A DNA stretch of 64,000 bases from Forficula auricularia (Eukaryota > Arthropoda > Insecta > Dermaptera > Forficulidae). Numbering within the stretch: the first letter of the stretch is position 1; every line of letters starts with the position of its first letter. Under the pieces are notes generated by a model, which was not told where the DNA came from, made no database searches, and worked only from the letters and a program-made list of their open reading frames with translations. The position numbers and the translations under genes are program-made. The DNA is taken from assembly GCA_024734495.1 (NCBI GenBank), contig JALMQS010000302.1, positions 1-64,000 on the forward strand, in the 5' to 3' direction. Positions 1 to 9,741 of this stretch are shown here, in pieces.

Positions 1-55
1 AATTTTTATAGGAAATTAACTGCTCTATAAAAAGGTGTCTTATGTTTTGGAGAAA
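1..55 (+). repeat. Fragment of the 45-kb fold-back repeat
   Basis: The first ~55 bases match one arm of the long inverted repeat around 45425-45475 and the copy near 59095-59130 (shared motif ttaactgctctataaaa then gtgtcttatgttttgg). It is cut by the window edge. Confidence 0.75.
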
Positions 56-84
56 TTGTATAATAAGTTGGTTACTCAATAAAT

Positions 85-160
85 AATAATAAAAACTTAT
101 TATTATTTTATTTGTTTCATTCAATTTTTTTGAAGTCGGTTTTATTTTTTTTTTTTATTA
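85..160. repeat. Fragment of repeat B (terminal arm)
   Basis: Contains ttttttgaagtcggtttta preceded by a TTATTATT-rich stretch, as at the outer end of the B copy near 8200-8265. Only this arm end is present. Confidence 0.6.
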
Positions 161-279
161 ATTAATACAAATAATATAGGTATAGCAGGAAGTGGGATAA
201 CGTTAATTTATACTAATAATATTTCTATTTTCTCTGTCTCTTCAATTAAGAATTTTGATAAGAAATTCTTTAAATGTGT

Positions 280-430
280 GAGTCCATTGAAATCCTGCCG
301 GATGTTTTTAAATGTATAGTATAAAACGCCTGTAGGGCAGGCAACCCGGCGAGGCAAAAATAAAGCTGCGGAGTTTTATACTCAAGAGGGCGAGTAAGTA
401 AAGAGCCAAGTGGGGAGGCAAATCGAAACA
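280..430. other. Unexplained GC-richer patch
   Basis: A patch with motifs such as cctgtagggcaggc and aacccggcgaggc stands out from AT-rich surroundings. No coding frame, RNA fold or known repeat end was recognised. The rest of 161-564 is AT-rich and featureless to me. Confidence 0.4.
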
Positions 431-561
431 AAAGATTTGTTTTTATTACTGTTTAGAATTTTTTATACTGTGTTTCTATCTTCACTTTAAGCTCAGTAGG
501 GTAATCGTTACCATTTTAACCAAAAATACACGAGATCGAGTTTGACTTATACCAAAATTGA

Positions 562-650
562 TATAGGCACTAGGGTGGTCCTTATTTTGGGTATTTTCGA
601 ATTTTAACGCTGATTCAGAGGCTCATATAGTTCGAAATAAATAATGAATT
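562..650 (+). repeat. Left outer arm of a split inverted repeat
   Basis: The stretch starting tagggtggtccttatttt recurs in reverse complement at 5527-5588. A second inverted pair (2445-2570 with 5393-5512) has the same orientation, so these may be the two ends of one ~5-kb element whose left arm was split by later insertions. The tagggtggtcc start resembles DNA-transposon termini but the family is not identified. Confidence 0.55.
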
Positions 651-1290
651 CGCAAATCTTAAAATCTTATTATACTAGTTACAATGTATCCTACATTGTA
701 GGTAAAATAAATTCATGAAAAAGAAACACAATTCATTAAAGGAGTTATTTTTAGAATTTAAATTCAAAAGAAAGAGAGTCTAAATTGATCAATATGAATT
801 CGAGAAACAGAGAAAAATATATTAATAGTAAAATTTAATTTTTTTATTTTTAAATTCATAATGAAGTGTGTATTTTGGGATATATTTCAAGAAACAACAA
901 TTAGAGGAGATTAAGATCTCAGACAAAGCCAAGCAAAAAGTGAATCAAGGAGAAAGAAGAAAAATTCGATCCGCCAATCAGAATGTCAGATGTGACCACA
1001 TGATCTCAAAAGAGCACAGAGGGAGAAGGCTCGTAAAAGAGAGAGAGCTCATATTTTTTATATTATATTACCTCAAACATTATACTATATATCATTATAT
1101 TACTACGATATATATTATTATATTCTACATATCATTAGAATCAACATTATATTACTATATATCAATAGAATCGACAGCCATTACTACATATTTCTATACT
1201 TATATGATATATTATTTACTTAATATACTACGCAACAATTATATATATATTATCACTATTCAGGTGATATTGTATTGTTCCCGATACTGT
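651..1290. other. AT-rich stretch, no gene recognised
   Basis: A 141-codon frame (868-1293) lies here. Its N-terminal ~60 residues are Lys/Arg/Glu-rich and its C-terminal half translates a TA-rich low-complexity run, so it looks like a chance frame. The stretch at 895-1055 is less AT-rich and could be a remnant of a retroelement, but I cannot identify it. Confidence 0.4.
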
Positions 1291-1610
1291 TGAATATTGC
1301 TACTCGTGCTGCTCTCACTGCACTGGATATATATATACATAGATAAGTTATATTGCTCATTCTTCACATCCTGCGCCCAAGAGAATAACATTGGTGTGTT
1401 CTACACGTGGTGGACCGGCGTCATCTTTAAGACGGGTTGGAATTATAATTGGACACCTGCGTGACCACCTCCTGCTTGGTCTCCATTACCGAAAGACGAG
1501 CAATACCTCCTTTCTACTGCTGATTGGATTCGCACCCATTGCGATAATACCTGCTCACCATCTGAATATCAGCGCAAGTCTAATAATCTTGAATCAGTTC
1601 TAAATTTATA
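1291..1610. other. Moderate-GC block of unknown origin
   Basis: Base composition is more balanced than its neighbours. Frames are short and interrupted; one plus frame reads residues such as NIGVFYTWWTGVIFKTGW before a stop. It may be a decayed retrotransposon coding remnant but no motif supports a family. Confidence 0.35.
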
Positions 1611-1884
1611 CATTTCATTTTTTTATTTTTAAATATTAATTTTCCAATTGCCAATATAAATAAATTGTCATATATTAATCTCTGTTTTAATCATTCTTTC
1701 GAGTACAACCTTAAAGAAAAATTTAATTCCCCTCCTTTAGTAGTTAAATCCCCTTACCTACCCTTCCCAAACTCACTTCAACCCCTCTAGCATTTCAATC
1801 ATCCTTTCATTTTATTTTTATTGTCTTATTTTTTTATATTTTTTATATTTTTTTAATAATATCCATTTATTTAAATTTAAAATC

Positions 1885-1992
1885 AGTAAATTCATAATAA
1901 CCAATTTAAGACAAAGAGAATCACACTGAGTTACACCACCAAGCGAAGCAGATCCATTTATTAGAGTAACAATAAAGTAAGTATTGCTAACA
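1885..1992 (+). repeat. Dispersed repeat shared with 59560-59665
   Basis: Shares aatttaagacaaagaga, then tgaattacaccacc-like and gcgaagcagat motifs in the same order with 59560-59665. Only two copies are seen. The surrounding 1611-2084 is AT-rich without other features. Confidence 0.65.
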
Positions 1993-2084
1993 ATTAAAAA
2001 TATACAAGTAAAATTATTTTCAAAAATAGATTAATACCATCATAAACCTATTAAATAGTCAGTATATGATATGATCTTTCCCGA

Positions 2085-2365
2085 TCCAAGCAGAGCCTGG
2101 TTAGAAAACCGGGTAAAGACCCCCGACCCGGTGTGCAATGCACCATGGTCGGACCTAGGAAACCTTAGCCCCGTACCTATGTACAGATTGCAAAGCATAA
2201 TATAGAATAAATTATACCTCGTATGATCTAACGCCTCTCGACGGATAGGTGCTAATCACCTATCCTTGCCGTTACTCTGCGCGGATCGTTTCCACGCCTT
2301 CGGTTCCTTACCCGTTCTGCTAGGATTAGGTTCAAAACCGAGGCTGTTCACGTCCCAATTCATTC
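2085..2365. other. GC-balanced block of unknown identity
   Basis: This 280-base block has near-even base composition and short self-complementary pieces (cggataggtg ... cacctatcc at about 2240-2264; gacccccgacccgg near 2117). The minus strand can be read for about 30 codons as SLGFEPNPSRTGKEPKAW, possibly from a retroelement. I do not recognise a known structural RNA. Confidence 0.4.
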
Positions 2366-2444
2366 ATCCATGATAAGGTTAAACGGTAGGGCCGTAATAA
2401 AAAAAAAAAAAATACGTTACTCCCGCCGTTTTACCCGCGCTTGT

Positions 2445-2570
2445 ATCCCCGAAGTTTCAAGTCTCTATCTCAATTGTAACCTGTGTAACATAGTGATGCA
2501 AGTTTCTCATCTAAATAACATGGGGCTTTTGGCATTGAACGATCAATTTTGTATTCCGGCCAAAGAAATG
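2445..2570 (+). repeat. Inner arm of split inverted repeat (pairs with 5393-5512)
   Basis: The run from caagtctctatc to tattccggccaaag recurs as reverse complement at 5393-5512 with scattered differences and small indels. See the outer arms at 562-650 and 5527-5588. Confidence 0.75.
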
Positions 2571-2571
2571 G

Positions 2572-2826
2572 TTCAAAAAACTTGAAACTCTGTAGACTTT
2601 TTCCATATAATACTAGCTATCCTTCAAAATTCTTAAATATTTTTAGATATTATAATTTTGGAGTCTATAACTACTACTTACTAAGCTACTTAGGCTTACT
2701 AAGATATAGCAGTATTTTATCTAGCTGTAACTCCCAAATTATAATAGCTAAAATTTGTAAAAATTCTGAAAGATAGCTACTATTATAAGAATAGAAGTCT
2801 ACAGAGTTTCAAAGTTTTTGAACTAT
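2572..2826. repeat. Fold-back element (~250 bp)
   Basis: The ends gttcaaaaaacttgaaactc and gagtttcaaagtttttgaac are inverted, and the arms pair for roughly 110 bases around a centre near 2700. No transposase. Chance frames of 70-75 codons overlap it and are not genes. Confidence 0.7.
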
Positions 2827-2968
2827 TACAGATGGATTAGCCAGAAAATTTTCATGGGGTGGGGGGGGGGGTTCAACCCACAAAGCAAAATATTTAGTGG
2901 GAATTTTTTTTTATTAAAACAAATAGGTAATTCAAGAAATTAAAAAAGAATATAATTCTTGATTAAAC
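2826..2968 (+). repeat. Direct repeat, copy 1 (copy 2 at 4783-4918)
   Basis: Both copies start tggattagccagaaaatttt, carry a G-rich run, then cacaaagcaaaatattta and ttcaagaaattaaaaaaga. They lie ~1.95 kb apart in the same orientation. Confidence 0.8.
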
Positions 2969-2970
2969 AT

Positions 2971-3320
2971 AATCTATATAATAAAAATGAATTTCTTTTT
3001 CTTTGTAAGCGCAGATCTCTCAAATGCCTGGGCCGATTTGGCTAATTTTTTTTTTTAAATGTTCGTAATAGTCCATTTCAGGTTAATACGTAAAAAAAAA
3101 TCGGAAAAGTTGCCCGGAAAATTGGAAAATTCACGAAAAACAAAAACCAAATCCGTGTAGCCAACATAGCTTGCCAAACAATAAAAGTACTAAACTAGCA
3201 AACTAAACATTTGTTGGCGGCACTGTTTGTCATATTTTTGAATGTCATTCATTCTTAATAGCATAGATAATAGAGTTCTAACCACATTATCGTTGAAGAG
3301 GAATTTAATAATGCAACAAA
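2971..3320 (+). mobile_element. Helitron-like 5' end fragment
   Basis: Begins TCTATATAATAAAAATGAAT, resembling starts at 60209 and 62046 and the TC start expected of Helitrons. Following text (gatctctcaaatgcctgggccgatttggc) is typical non-coding Helitron-derived sequence in insects. No Rep/helicase coding is present. The family assignment is an inference. Confidence 0.4.
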
Positions 3321-3374
3321 GATTTAAACAAACTATCTATTTTTTTAAAGTACATTTAAAAAACAAAAATTAAA

Positions 3375-3683
3375 AAAATAAACTGCAACGGATCATTGAT
3401 AAACTTTATCCAATGTACTATCTTATTCTAAAATAAAGTACTTTAAAATATAATTTTACAAAAAACTATATATGACCTTTTTTGTGGTCCTCAAGGTACT
3501 TAATTACAATGAATTTTAAATCCCACAAATATTAATTTGACAATTTAATTGATGAACTCAAAAATTGTTATTTAATTAAATAAACTGCAACGGATCGTTG
3601 CTAAACTTTATCCAAATTCATTTGAAATATTAATATGTTTATTCCTTTATTATTAGTCAGATATCACTTGCTATTAAAAGTTC
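3375..3683 (+). repeat. Dispersed repeat with aactgcaacggatc motif
   Basis: The motif ataaactgcaacggatcg followed by ttgctaaactttatccaa is repeated at 3380-3410 and 3582-3612. Related copies lie at 28620-28750 (minus), 40650-40690 and 43600-43650. Companion sequence ctttttttgtggtcc/ggtacttaatta also recurs. Confidence 0.7.
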
Positions 3684-3691
3684 ATGTTAAC

Positions 3692-3964
3692 CATGCGCGG
3701 ATCCAGGGGGGGGGGCGATGGGGGCGACCGCCCCCCCAAAGCATTGGAGATCAACAATTTTTATATGTTTATTTAATCTTTTTTTTTATATATAACATTA
3801 AATTTTAAAATTGAAGAAAACAAAGTTCTATGTGGGGGGCGCGGCGTCTCTGACCCCCCACCCCCCGCTTGGACAATTCGACCGCGACACACTTCCGAGA
3901 TCAAAAGTAGATCTTATATACCGGTGACCGCCCCCCCCAAATCAGAGGTCTGGATCCGCGCCTG
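3692..3964 (-). mobile_element. hAT-type MITE, complete, 273 bp
   Basis: Terminal inverted repeats are CATGCGCGGATCCAG at the left and CTGGATCCGCGCCTG at the right. An 8-bp target duplication flanks it (atgttaac at 3684-3691, atgttgac at 3965-3972, one mismatch), the length used by hAT transposases. It has G/C runs next to both ends and an AT-rich centre, with no coding potential. A second copy of the family is at 56656-58601. A related empty site (acgttgac, 40762-40769) lies in a paralogous repeat. Strand chosen to match the second copy. Confidence 0.85.
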
Positions 3965-3984
3965 ATGTTGACTTTATTTCAAAA

Positions 3985-4222
3985 ATAATGATCGATTCAG
4001 TTGAGGAATAACCATTCTACATTCGATTTTTGACGTTTCGGTTTTTATTGGTAGCCATTGGTGAAGACATGGAGGAATCGACTTAAAATCAAAAATAGCA
4101 ATCGATTCTTCTCTAATACTTGAAGAATAACAATTCTACATTAGATTTTTGACCCTTCGATTATTATTGGTAGCCATTGCTGAAGACATGGAGGATTCGA
4201 CTTAAAATCAAAAATAGTTTCA
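3985..4222 (+). repeat. Tandem duplication, ~125-bp period, two copies
   Basis: Two units share gaataac-attctaca, attggtagccattg and gaagacatggagga, then cgacttaaaatcaaaaatag. A single related unit occurs at 12190-12290. Confidence 0.8.
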
Positions 4223-4340
4223 TCTTATTTGTTATGAGTGTATATTACAGTTAAATAGAATCTCAAATTATGTCTATTTAAGACTTTATAATAAAACAAT
4301 TATATTTATTCTCTGTTACTAATAAAACATCAATAAAGCA

Positions 4341-4395
4341 GCCACGTGGGGGTCCAGGGGGCGAAGCCCCCTGGCTGTTGGCCGCCGAGGCGAAG
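4341..4395. other. GC-rich perfect hairpin
   Basis: Positions 4354-4374 form a perfect 9-bp stem (CCAGGGGGC / GCCCCCTGG) with a GAA loop, followed by gttggccgccgaggcgaagcc. The motif resembles GC-rich hairpins at transposon ends (including Helitrons), but no element boundary could be fixed. Confidence 0.55.
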
Positions 4396-4404
4396 CCTTC
4401 AAAC

Positions 4405-4515
4405 ATAATATGAAATATATTTAAATACGGTTAGTTTGCAATAAGAAACGGTTTTCACTGCCATTACTCATCCCATGAGATTCTAGCCTTTTTTTTTGGG
4501 GGGGGGGGGGGTGTT
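4405..4515 (+). repeat. Direct repeat, copy 1 (copy 2 at 5250-5350)
   Basis: Both contain tgaaatatatttaa-tacgg, ataagaaac, ttactcat-cccatgagat and end in a G run (14 Gs here). The two copies bracket the GC-rich block at 4905-5250. Confidence 0.75.
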
Positions 4516-4782
4516 CTGACTTCAGATTTTTTAAGAAAATAAACTATTACTTTTAAAGAGATTTTAATTTATTATAATAGTACCTATATTATATACAGAG
4601 CTCGAATATAATATTTATTTTTACATCTCTCCTAAATATTAAATTTATTATTCAGCTCCAAAAAAAGTGAAGTGATACAAAGGGTACCCCCTTACCTCTT
4701 ATTTTCGGATGTTTTTTTTTTAAGAAAATAAAGTTTTACTTTTAAAGAAATTTTAATTTATTCTAATAGTATATTATGTCAG

Positions 4783-4918
4783 TGGATTAGCCAGAAAATT
4801 TTCATGGGGAAGGGGTGGGGTCAATCCACAAAGCAAAATATTTAATGGAATTTTTTTTTTTATTCAAACAAATAGGTACTTCAAGAAATTAAAAAAGAAC
4901 ATAATTCTTGATCAAGCA
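4783..4918 (+). repeat. Direct repeat, copy 2 (copy 1 at 2826-2968)
   Basis: See copy 1. Here it runs straight into the GC-rich block that starts near 4918. Confidence 0.8.
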
Positions 4919-5249
4919 TGTAGCGGCCCGTTCTTGCTCATGTGCCTCGAGCCTTGAGACACGGCCGCTAGATGACTCAGTCGGATCGTTGTACCGTTGT
5001 GGCAGCGAGTGAAATATTATCACCTCACGTATATTAAAGCGACTCGATTCGATTGGGAAGCGAACGGATTCGGACATCTCGAATCTGGAGGGGCCAAACG
5101 CCAACCAGCAGCCCCTCCCCTGCATACACCCTATATGAACACGCAACCTAAGAATCCTGTACTCAACAGATTGTTAGGACCCCATCAACTTGATGGGGGC
5201 GACAAAGCACCACACAGCACTCACCTCACGAGAGCCCTAACAATAAGCA
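4918..5249. other. GC-rich block of unknown identity
   Basis: This ~330-base stretch (tagcggcccg..., ...gagccctaacaataag) has much higher GC than its surroundings and is open for 85 codons on each strand. Neither product shows a motif I recognise. A local palindrome, ccccatcaacttgatgggg (5181-5199), is present. It may be part of a retroelement leader or transferred DNA. Confidence 0.4.
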
Positions 5250-5350
5250 TATGAAATATATTTAATTACGGTTAATTTGCCATAAGAAACAGTTTGTCGT
5301 TGCCGTTACTCATCTCATGAGATTTGCCCTCTAGGGGGGGGGGAGGGTTC
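5250..5350 (+). repeat. Direct repeat, copy 2 (copy 1 at 4405-4515)
   Basis: See copy 1. It ends in ctctagggggggggg. Confidence 0.75.
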
Positions 5351-5392
5351 TGACCTCCACCCCCTACGTGGCTACGCCTCTGACTATTACTT

Positions 5393-5588
5393 TGGCCGGA
5401 ATATAAAATTGATCGTTTAATGCCAAAAATCTTATATTATTTAGATGGGAAACTTGCATTGCTTTGCGGCAGAGGTTACAATTGTGATAGAGACTTGAAT
5501 CTTGGGGATATTTTTTTTTTTTTTAGAACCATATGAGCCTCTGTCAGGGTAAAAATTCGAAAATACCCAAAATAAGGACCACCCTAAT
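5393..5588 (-). repeat. Right arms of the split inverted repeat
   Basis: 5393-5512 is the reverse complement of 2445-2570, and 5527-5588 (ccatatgagcctctg ... ggaccaccctaa) is the reverse complement of 562-625. Both pairs keep order, consistent with one element of about 5 kb. Confidence 0.7.
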
Positions 5589-5640
5589 AAGAACTCATCA
5601 ACATCATCATGTAGCTAGAATTTAATATAATATGTGGAAA

Positions 5641-5788
5641 AACGATGGGTGTTCCGCGATTGGAAGTAGGTGTACATCTCTTTGGAAGTATTTTGGAAGT
5701 GCTTGGGAATGTTTGGAAGTACTTGGAAATATTTGGAAGTACAAGTGGAAGTAGGTGTACAGCATATTAGGTCGCGGTTCACCCCTCG
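5641..5788 (-). mobile_element. hAT-like MITE with short internal minisatellite (copy 1)
   Basis: Ends are inverted (cgatgggtgttccgcga near 5643 and gtcgcggttcacccctcg at the right). A perfect 8-bp target duplication tgtggaaa lies at 5633-5640 and 5789-5796. The centre holds about four degenerate copies of the 20-bp unit acttggaaatatttggaagt. The same family at 24962-25468 has ~21 copies. No coding sequence; an 81-codon frame over it is spurious. Confidence 0.85.
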
Positions 5789-5878
5789 TGTGGAAATACT
5801 GAATACCTCTCTTCGGTTTTAACACTTCAAGGGCTTCTATCTCATAGGTTATTAAAGTTACCTTCACTTTGTCACTTC

Positions 5879-6521
5879 CATGTCAACGAAACTAAATCGA
5901 CTCACATAATTTTTACAAACAAAAAAATTACTTGTCCGCCTGTCTCCCTCAACTCCAAAACCATTCCTAATAGCAACTCCGTAAAATACCTCGGAATGCA
6001 CTTAGACACAAGACTCACCTGGAAAACCCACTTACAAAAAAAACATACTGAAATTAACTTAAAATACAAAAAATGTACTGGCTAATTGGAAGAAAATCCC
6101 AACTGTCCCTAAAAATCAAAACAATCCTATACCAAGCCATCCTAAAACCAATCTGGCACTACGCTTGCCAAATATGGGCAACGGCAAGCGAGTCAAACAT
6201 AAGTAAAATCAGAGAATTCAATCCAAAATTCTCAGATCCATCTCCAACGCTCCATGGTTTATGACCAACGAAGCTCTGCACGATGACCTCTTTGTCCCCT
6301 CGGTCAGAGAGGTGATCTTCAATGCCCACGAGAAACACATCAAGAAACTGGAAAACCATACAAACACCTCGGCCATCACTCTTCTGGACAATAGCCAAAC
6401 GATCCGCAGGCTCAAGAAAAAACCACATCCTGGACACCCAAGAACGCTTCCAGACCAAAAACTGGAAAAAATAAAAACCGACTTCAAAAAATTAAGTGCA
6501 ACAAATATAAAAATACACTAA
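5879..6521 (+). pseudogene. Jockey-like LINE reverse transcriptase, C-terminal remnant
   Basis: Encodes the end of a non-LTR retrotransposon ORF2. Visible motifs are SVKYLGMHLDTRLTWKTH (thumb/connection region after the RT catalytic core), KMYWLIGRKSQLSLKIK, ILKPIWHYACQIWATAS and, after a frameshift, NAPWFMTNEALHDDL. The frame runs from about 5879 to 6264 and then shifts near 6225-6235 into the frame that stops at 6521. The catalytic palm with the YxDD box, the endonuclease and ORF1 are missing, so this is a 5'-truncated dead copy. The last ~15 codons (KTDFKKLSATNIKIH) are read from repeat B, which abuts the ORF, so the terminus is not native LINE sequence. Family call rests on pattern recognition. 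Confidence 0.85.
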
Positions 6522-6835
6522 AAGGTATAAAATAATTATTATCTTATTTAGTTACAACTAAACGACGAAATATTAACACGAAATTACTTTTTAAAGTCGG
6601 TGCCAAACAAACTATACCTATAAGCGAGCGTACCCGCCAAACGTACTAAGTAAGATCCGTCGAGTGCGATTCATAAAAGGTATATGTTTGGCACCAACTT
6701 CAAAAAGTAATTTCGTGTTAATATTTCGTCGTTTATTGTAACTAAATAAGATAATAATTATTTTATACCTTTTAGTGTATTTTTATATTTGTTGCATTAA
6801 TTTTTTGAAGTCGGTTTTTATTTTTTCTTAAAAAT
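6466..6835. repeat. Repeat B, fold-back copy 1
   Basis: A ~350-bp long inverted repeat: the outer ends are aaccgacttcaaaaaatt and ttgaagtcggtttttatt. The arms include actaaaaggtataaaataat and gttacaactaaacgacgaa. The core has ctataagcgagcgtacccgc and aagtaagatccgtcgagtgc. Other copies: 7880-8275, 8895-9270, 13280-13650, 15260-15630, 35445-35865, 53385-53757. Confidence 0.9.
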
Positions 6836-7199
6836 TTTTATTTTTCTCTTTTTAGTGATGTTATTAATAGTGATTATATCATCAGAACTTGACCAAATTA
6901 ATATGACACCATCCCTAAGACACCCCCTTTCGGATAAAAAAAGAACCATCGAAATCGGTTCATAAACAAAGAGTTAGGTCTAAACAAACCTAAACAAACC
7001 TATTAAAAAAGGTCTAATACCTATGAAAAAAAATCGAAAAAAAATGGGACCAATCGGAAGCTAGACTGGACCCAATGCAAAAAAATTTTCAAAATCGGTT
7101 GACAATTGGCGGAGATATGAGGTAACATAGGCAAAAAAAAAAAAAAAAAAAAATCAATCGAATAGAGAACCTCCTCCTTTTTTGAAGTCGGTTAAAAAT
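6836..7199 (-). repeat. Repeat A next to B
   Basis: A ~360-bp unit found beside B. In forward orientation it begins aaccgacttcaaaaaaggag and ends near ctaaaaagagaaaaataaaa; here it is reversed and ends gaagtcggttaaaaa. It holds a long internal homopolymer A run (about 7133-7153). It has no open frame; its family is not known to me. Confidence 0.85.
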
Positions 7200-7772
7200 A
7201 AATTCAATTAGGGAAGCCATCAATGGATGACTTCCCCTCATGTGACTTCTTTTCTTTTTATTCTACTCAATTGTTAACAGATTTACTTATAGCTAAATGT
7301 ATTTTTATTATATGCTGATTGTAAATAAGCATACCAAATAAAAAAAAAAAAAAAACATTTGTCACTTTGGAATTTTTTTTTTATTTTACTACAATTCTGA
7401 TATGAAGAATACAAACAATACTCGTGAAAGAACATTTCAGAAATCGGACGAGTTTTTTTTTTTTTTTTTTTTTTTATTTAAAAAAACTTTGTAGAAGGAA
7501 GAATGTTCACTGAGAGAAGCAATTAAAAATATCTGAACAAAAAAGAGAGAGAGAGAGAGAGAGCAAACTATTTCTTTGGACATTCTTTTCAATAAAGACG
7601 CTGTTCCAACATTAGAAAGGTAGGTAGTCTTCCAATTTACTAGGAATTTCCATTTCAAAGTGATTTTTTTATCTTACTTCAAATGAGAACCTCTTAAGAA
7701 TGTGAAAAACCAATATTATTGTTTTCTCTGTATCTCTAATATAGCAAATGTTCATTTATTAATTTAAATCTA
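7200..7772. other. AT-rich stretch with simple repeats
   Basis: Contains a poly-T run (~7455-7475), a GA dinucleotide repeat (7545-7562) and poly-A runs. No gene was recognised. A 73-codon minus frame here is chance. Confidence 0.5.
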
Positions 7773-7874
7773 AAAAATTACACTTGAATATTGGTAAGAA
7801 TATTTTTCAATGAAAGATCATAAAAAAAGAGGTAAGTAAAATTCATATTGATAAATTTATTGAATCGATATATA
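7773..7874 (+). repeat. Direct repeat flanking a block of A/B repeats (left)
   Basis: Starts aaaaattacacttgaatatt and runs to gaatcgatatata. The partner is at 9742-9852. The pair brackets 7875-9741, which holds two B copies and A units. Confidence 0.85.
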
Positions 7875-8290
7875 AAAAAAATAAAACCGACTTCAAAAAA
7901 AATAAATGCAACAAATAAAATAATAAGAACTTAAAAATCAATTAAAATGAACTAAAGGTATAAATAATTATCTAATTTAGTTACAACTAAACCAAATATT
8001 AACATGAAATTACTTTTTGAAGTCGGTGCCAAACATATACATTATATGAATCGAACTCGACGGATCTTACTTAGTACGTTTGGCGAGTACGCTCGCATAC
8101 ATAGTTTGTTTGGCACCGACTTTAAAAAGTGATTTCATGTTAATATTTCGTGGTTTAGTTGTAACTTAAATAAGATAATTATTTTAAGCCTTTTCAGTGT
8201 ATTTTATTTAATTTTTGAGTTATTATTATTTTATTTGTTGCAATTTTTTGAAGTCGGTTTTATTTTTTTATAAAAATTATTTATATTTTT
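7875..8290. repeat. Repeat B, fold-back copy 2
   Basis: Same fold-back as 6466-6835, diverged (extra ttaaaaatcaattaaaat near one end). Confidence 0.85.
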
Positions 8291-8880
8291 CTCTTTTAGT
8301 GATGTTATAAGAGAAAGCGTCGGGCGAATGAATCAGAAAATGATAATAAAATTAATTAATAAATTAAAGGGCTTTAGTTTATTAATTAATATCATGTTTC
8401 ACTTAAAACCTACACCACTTTCTCTAAGTAAAATAGATAATAAAATTCAATTCATTAATAGAGAAATTATCTCGAAACGTTAGCGGGTTTTAAATAAATG
8501 TTTTAAGATTACATTTATTAAAACTTCGATTATTTGCTCATAAGAATTGGAGATTTACGTTATTTAGTGATTGATCATATCATCAGAACTTGACCAAATT
8601 AATATGCGACCACCCCCCCCCCTTTCCAATAAAAAGAATCATCGAAATCGGTCCACATGGTAAAAAGCTCTCGCTGAACAGACATTAAATAAACAAATAA
8701 TTAAATAGTTAGGTATCCTGACTATCTTGGAGCTATACTGATCCAAAAGCAGAAAGAATCATTAAAATCGGTTCATAAACAGAGAAGTTATCCCTAAACA
8801 AACAAAAGAGGTCAATTCCAATGAAATTTATATTTTTACCAATCGGAAATTAGACTGAACCCAATGCAAAAACAATCATT
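8291..8880. repeat. Diverged A units with gaaacgttagcggg insert
   Basis: Fragments of A (acttgaccaaattaatatg, atcgaaatcggtcc, cggttcataaaca) are mixed with 8320-8530, which resembles 25800-25850 and 36475-36640 and contains cgaaacgttagcgggttt. That motif matches the 3' half of the hammerhead motifs at 25944 and 26201, but there is no ctgatga core here. Confidence 0.6.
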
Positions 8881-8882
8881 CA

Positions 8883-9567
8883 TAAAAATTTTTAAGAAAA
8901 AAATAAAAACCGACTTCAAAAAATTAAATGCAACAAATATAAAAATACACTAAAAGGTATAAAATAATTATTATCTTATTTAGTTACAACTAAACGACGA
9001 AATATTAACACGAAATTACTTTTAAAGTCGGTGCCAAACAAAACTATACCTATAAGCGAGCGTACCCGCCAAACGTACTAAGTAAGATCCGTCGAGTGCG
9101 ATTCATAAAAGGTATATGTTTGGCACCAACTTCAAAAAGTAATTTCGTGTTAATATTTCGTCGTTTAGTTGTAACTAAATAAGATAATAATTATTTTATA
9201 CCTTTAGTGTATTTTTATATTTGTTGCACTTAATTTTTGAAGTCGGTTTTTATTTTTTCTTAAAAATTTTTATTTTTCTCTTTTTAGTGATGTTATTAAT
9301 AGTGATTATATCATCAGAACTTGACCAAATTAATATGACACCATCCCTAAGACACCCCCTTTCGGATAAAAAAAGAACCATCGAAATCGGTTCATAAACA
9401 AAGAGGTTAGGTCTAAACAAACCTAAACAAACCTAATAAAAAGGTCTAATACCTATGAAAAAAAATCGAAAAAAAAATGGGACCAATCGGAAGCTAGACT
9501 GGACCCAATGCAAAAAAAATTTTCAAAATCGGTTGACAATTGGCGGAGATATGAGGTAACATAGACA

Positions 9568-9600
<33 letters not shown>

Positions 9601-9741
9601 CAATCGAGATAGAGAACCATCCTCCTTTTTTTGAAGTCAGGTTAAAAATCGGTTTACAATTGGCGAGGATATCAGGTAACATAGACACAAAAAAAAAAAA
9701 TCAGTCGTATTGAGAACCTCCTCCTTTTTTGAAGTCGGTTA
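8883..9741. repeat. Repeat B copy 3 plus reversed A
   Basis: B fold-back (8895-9270) is followed by reversed A (9271-9741), nearly identical to 6466-7199. The distal part of A is tandemly doubled (about 9530-9645 and 9648-9738: ggttgacaattggcgg / ggtttacaattggcga). Confidence 0.85.

Noticed and set aside
868..1293. 141-codon plus-strand frame
   Set aside because: The second half is a translated TA-rich microsatellite-like run (Tyr/Ile/Thr) and the first half has no motif; no splice or promoter context.
4889..5254. Two opposite 85-codon frames in the GC-rich block
   Set aside because: No conserved domain, both strands open simply because GC-rich sequence has fewer stops.
6159..6487. Minus-strand frames of 89-99 codons
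   Set aside because: Antisense shadows of the Jockey RT remnant on the plus strand.
8470..8500. Hammerhead candidate at cgaaacgttagcggg
   Set aside because: Only the 3' half is present; no CTGANGA core or stem II upstream. Same for 36525 and 28840/28930.
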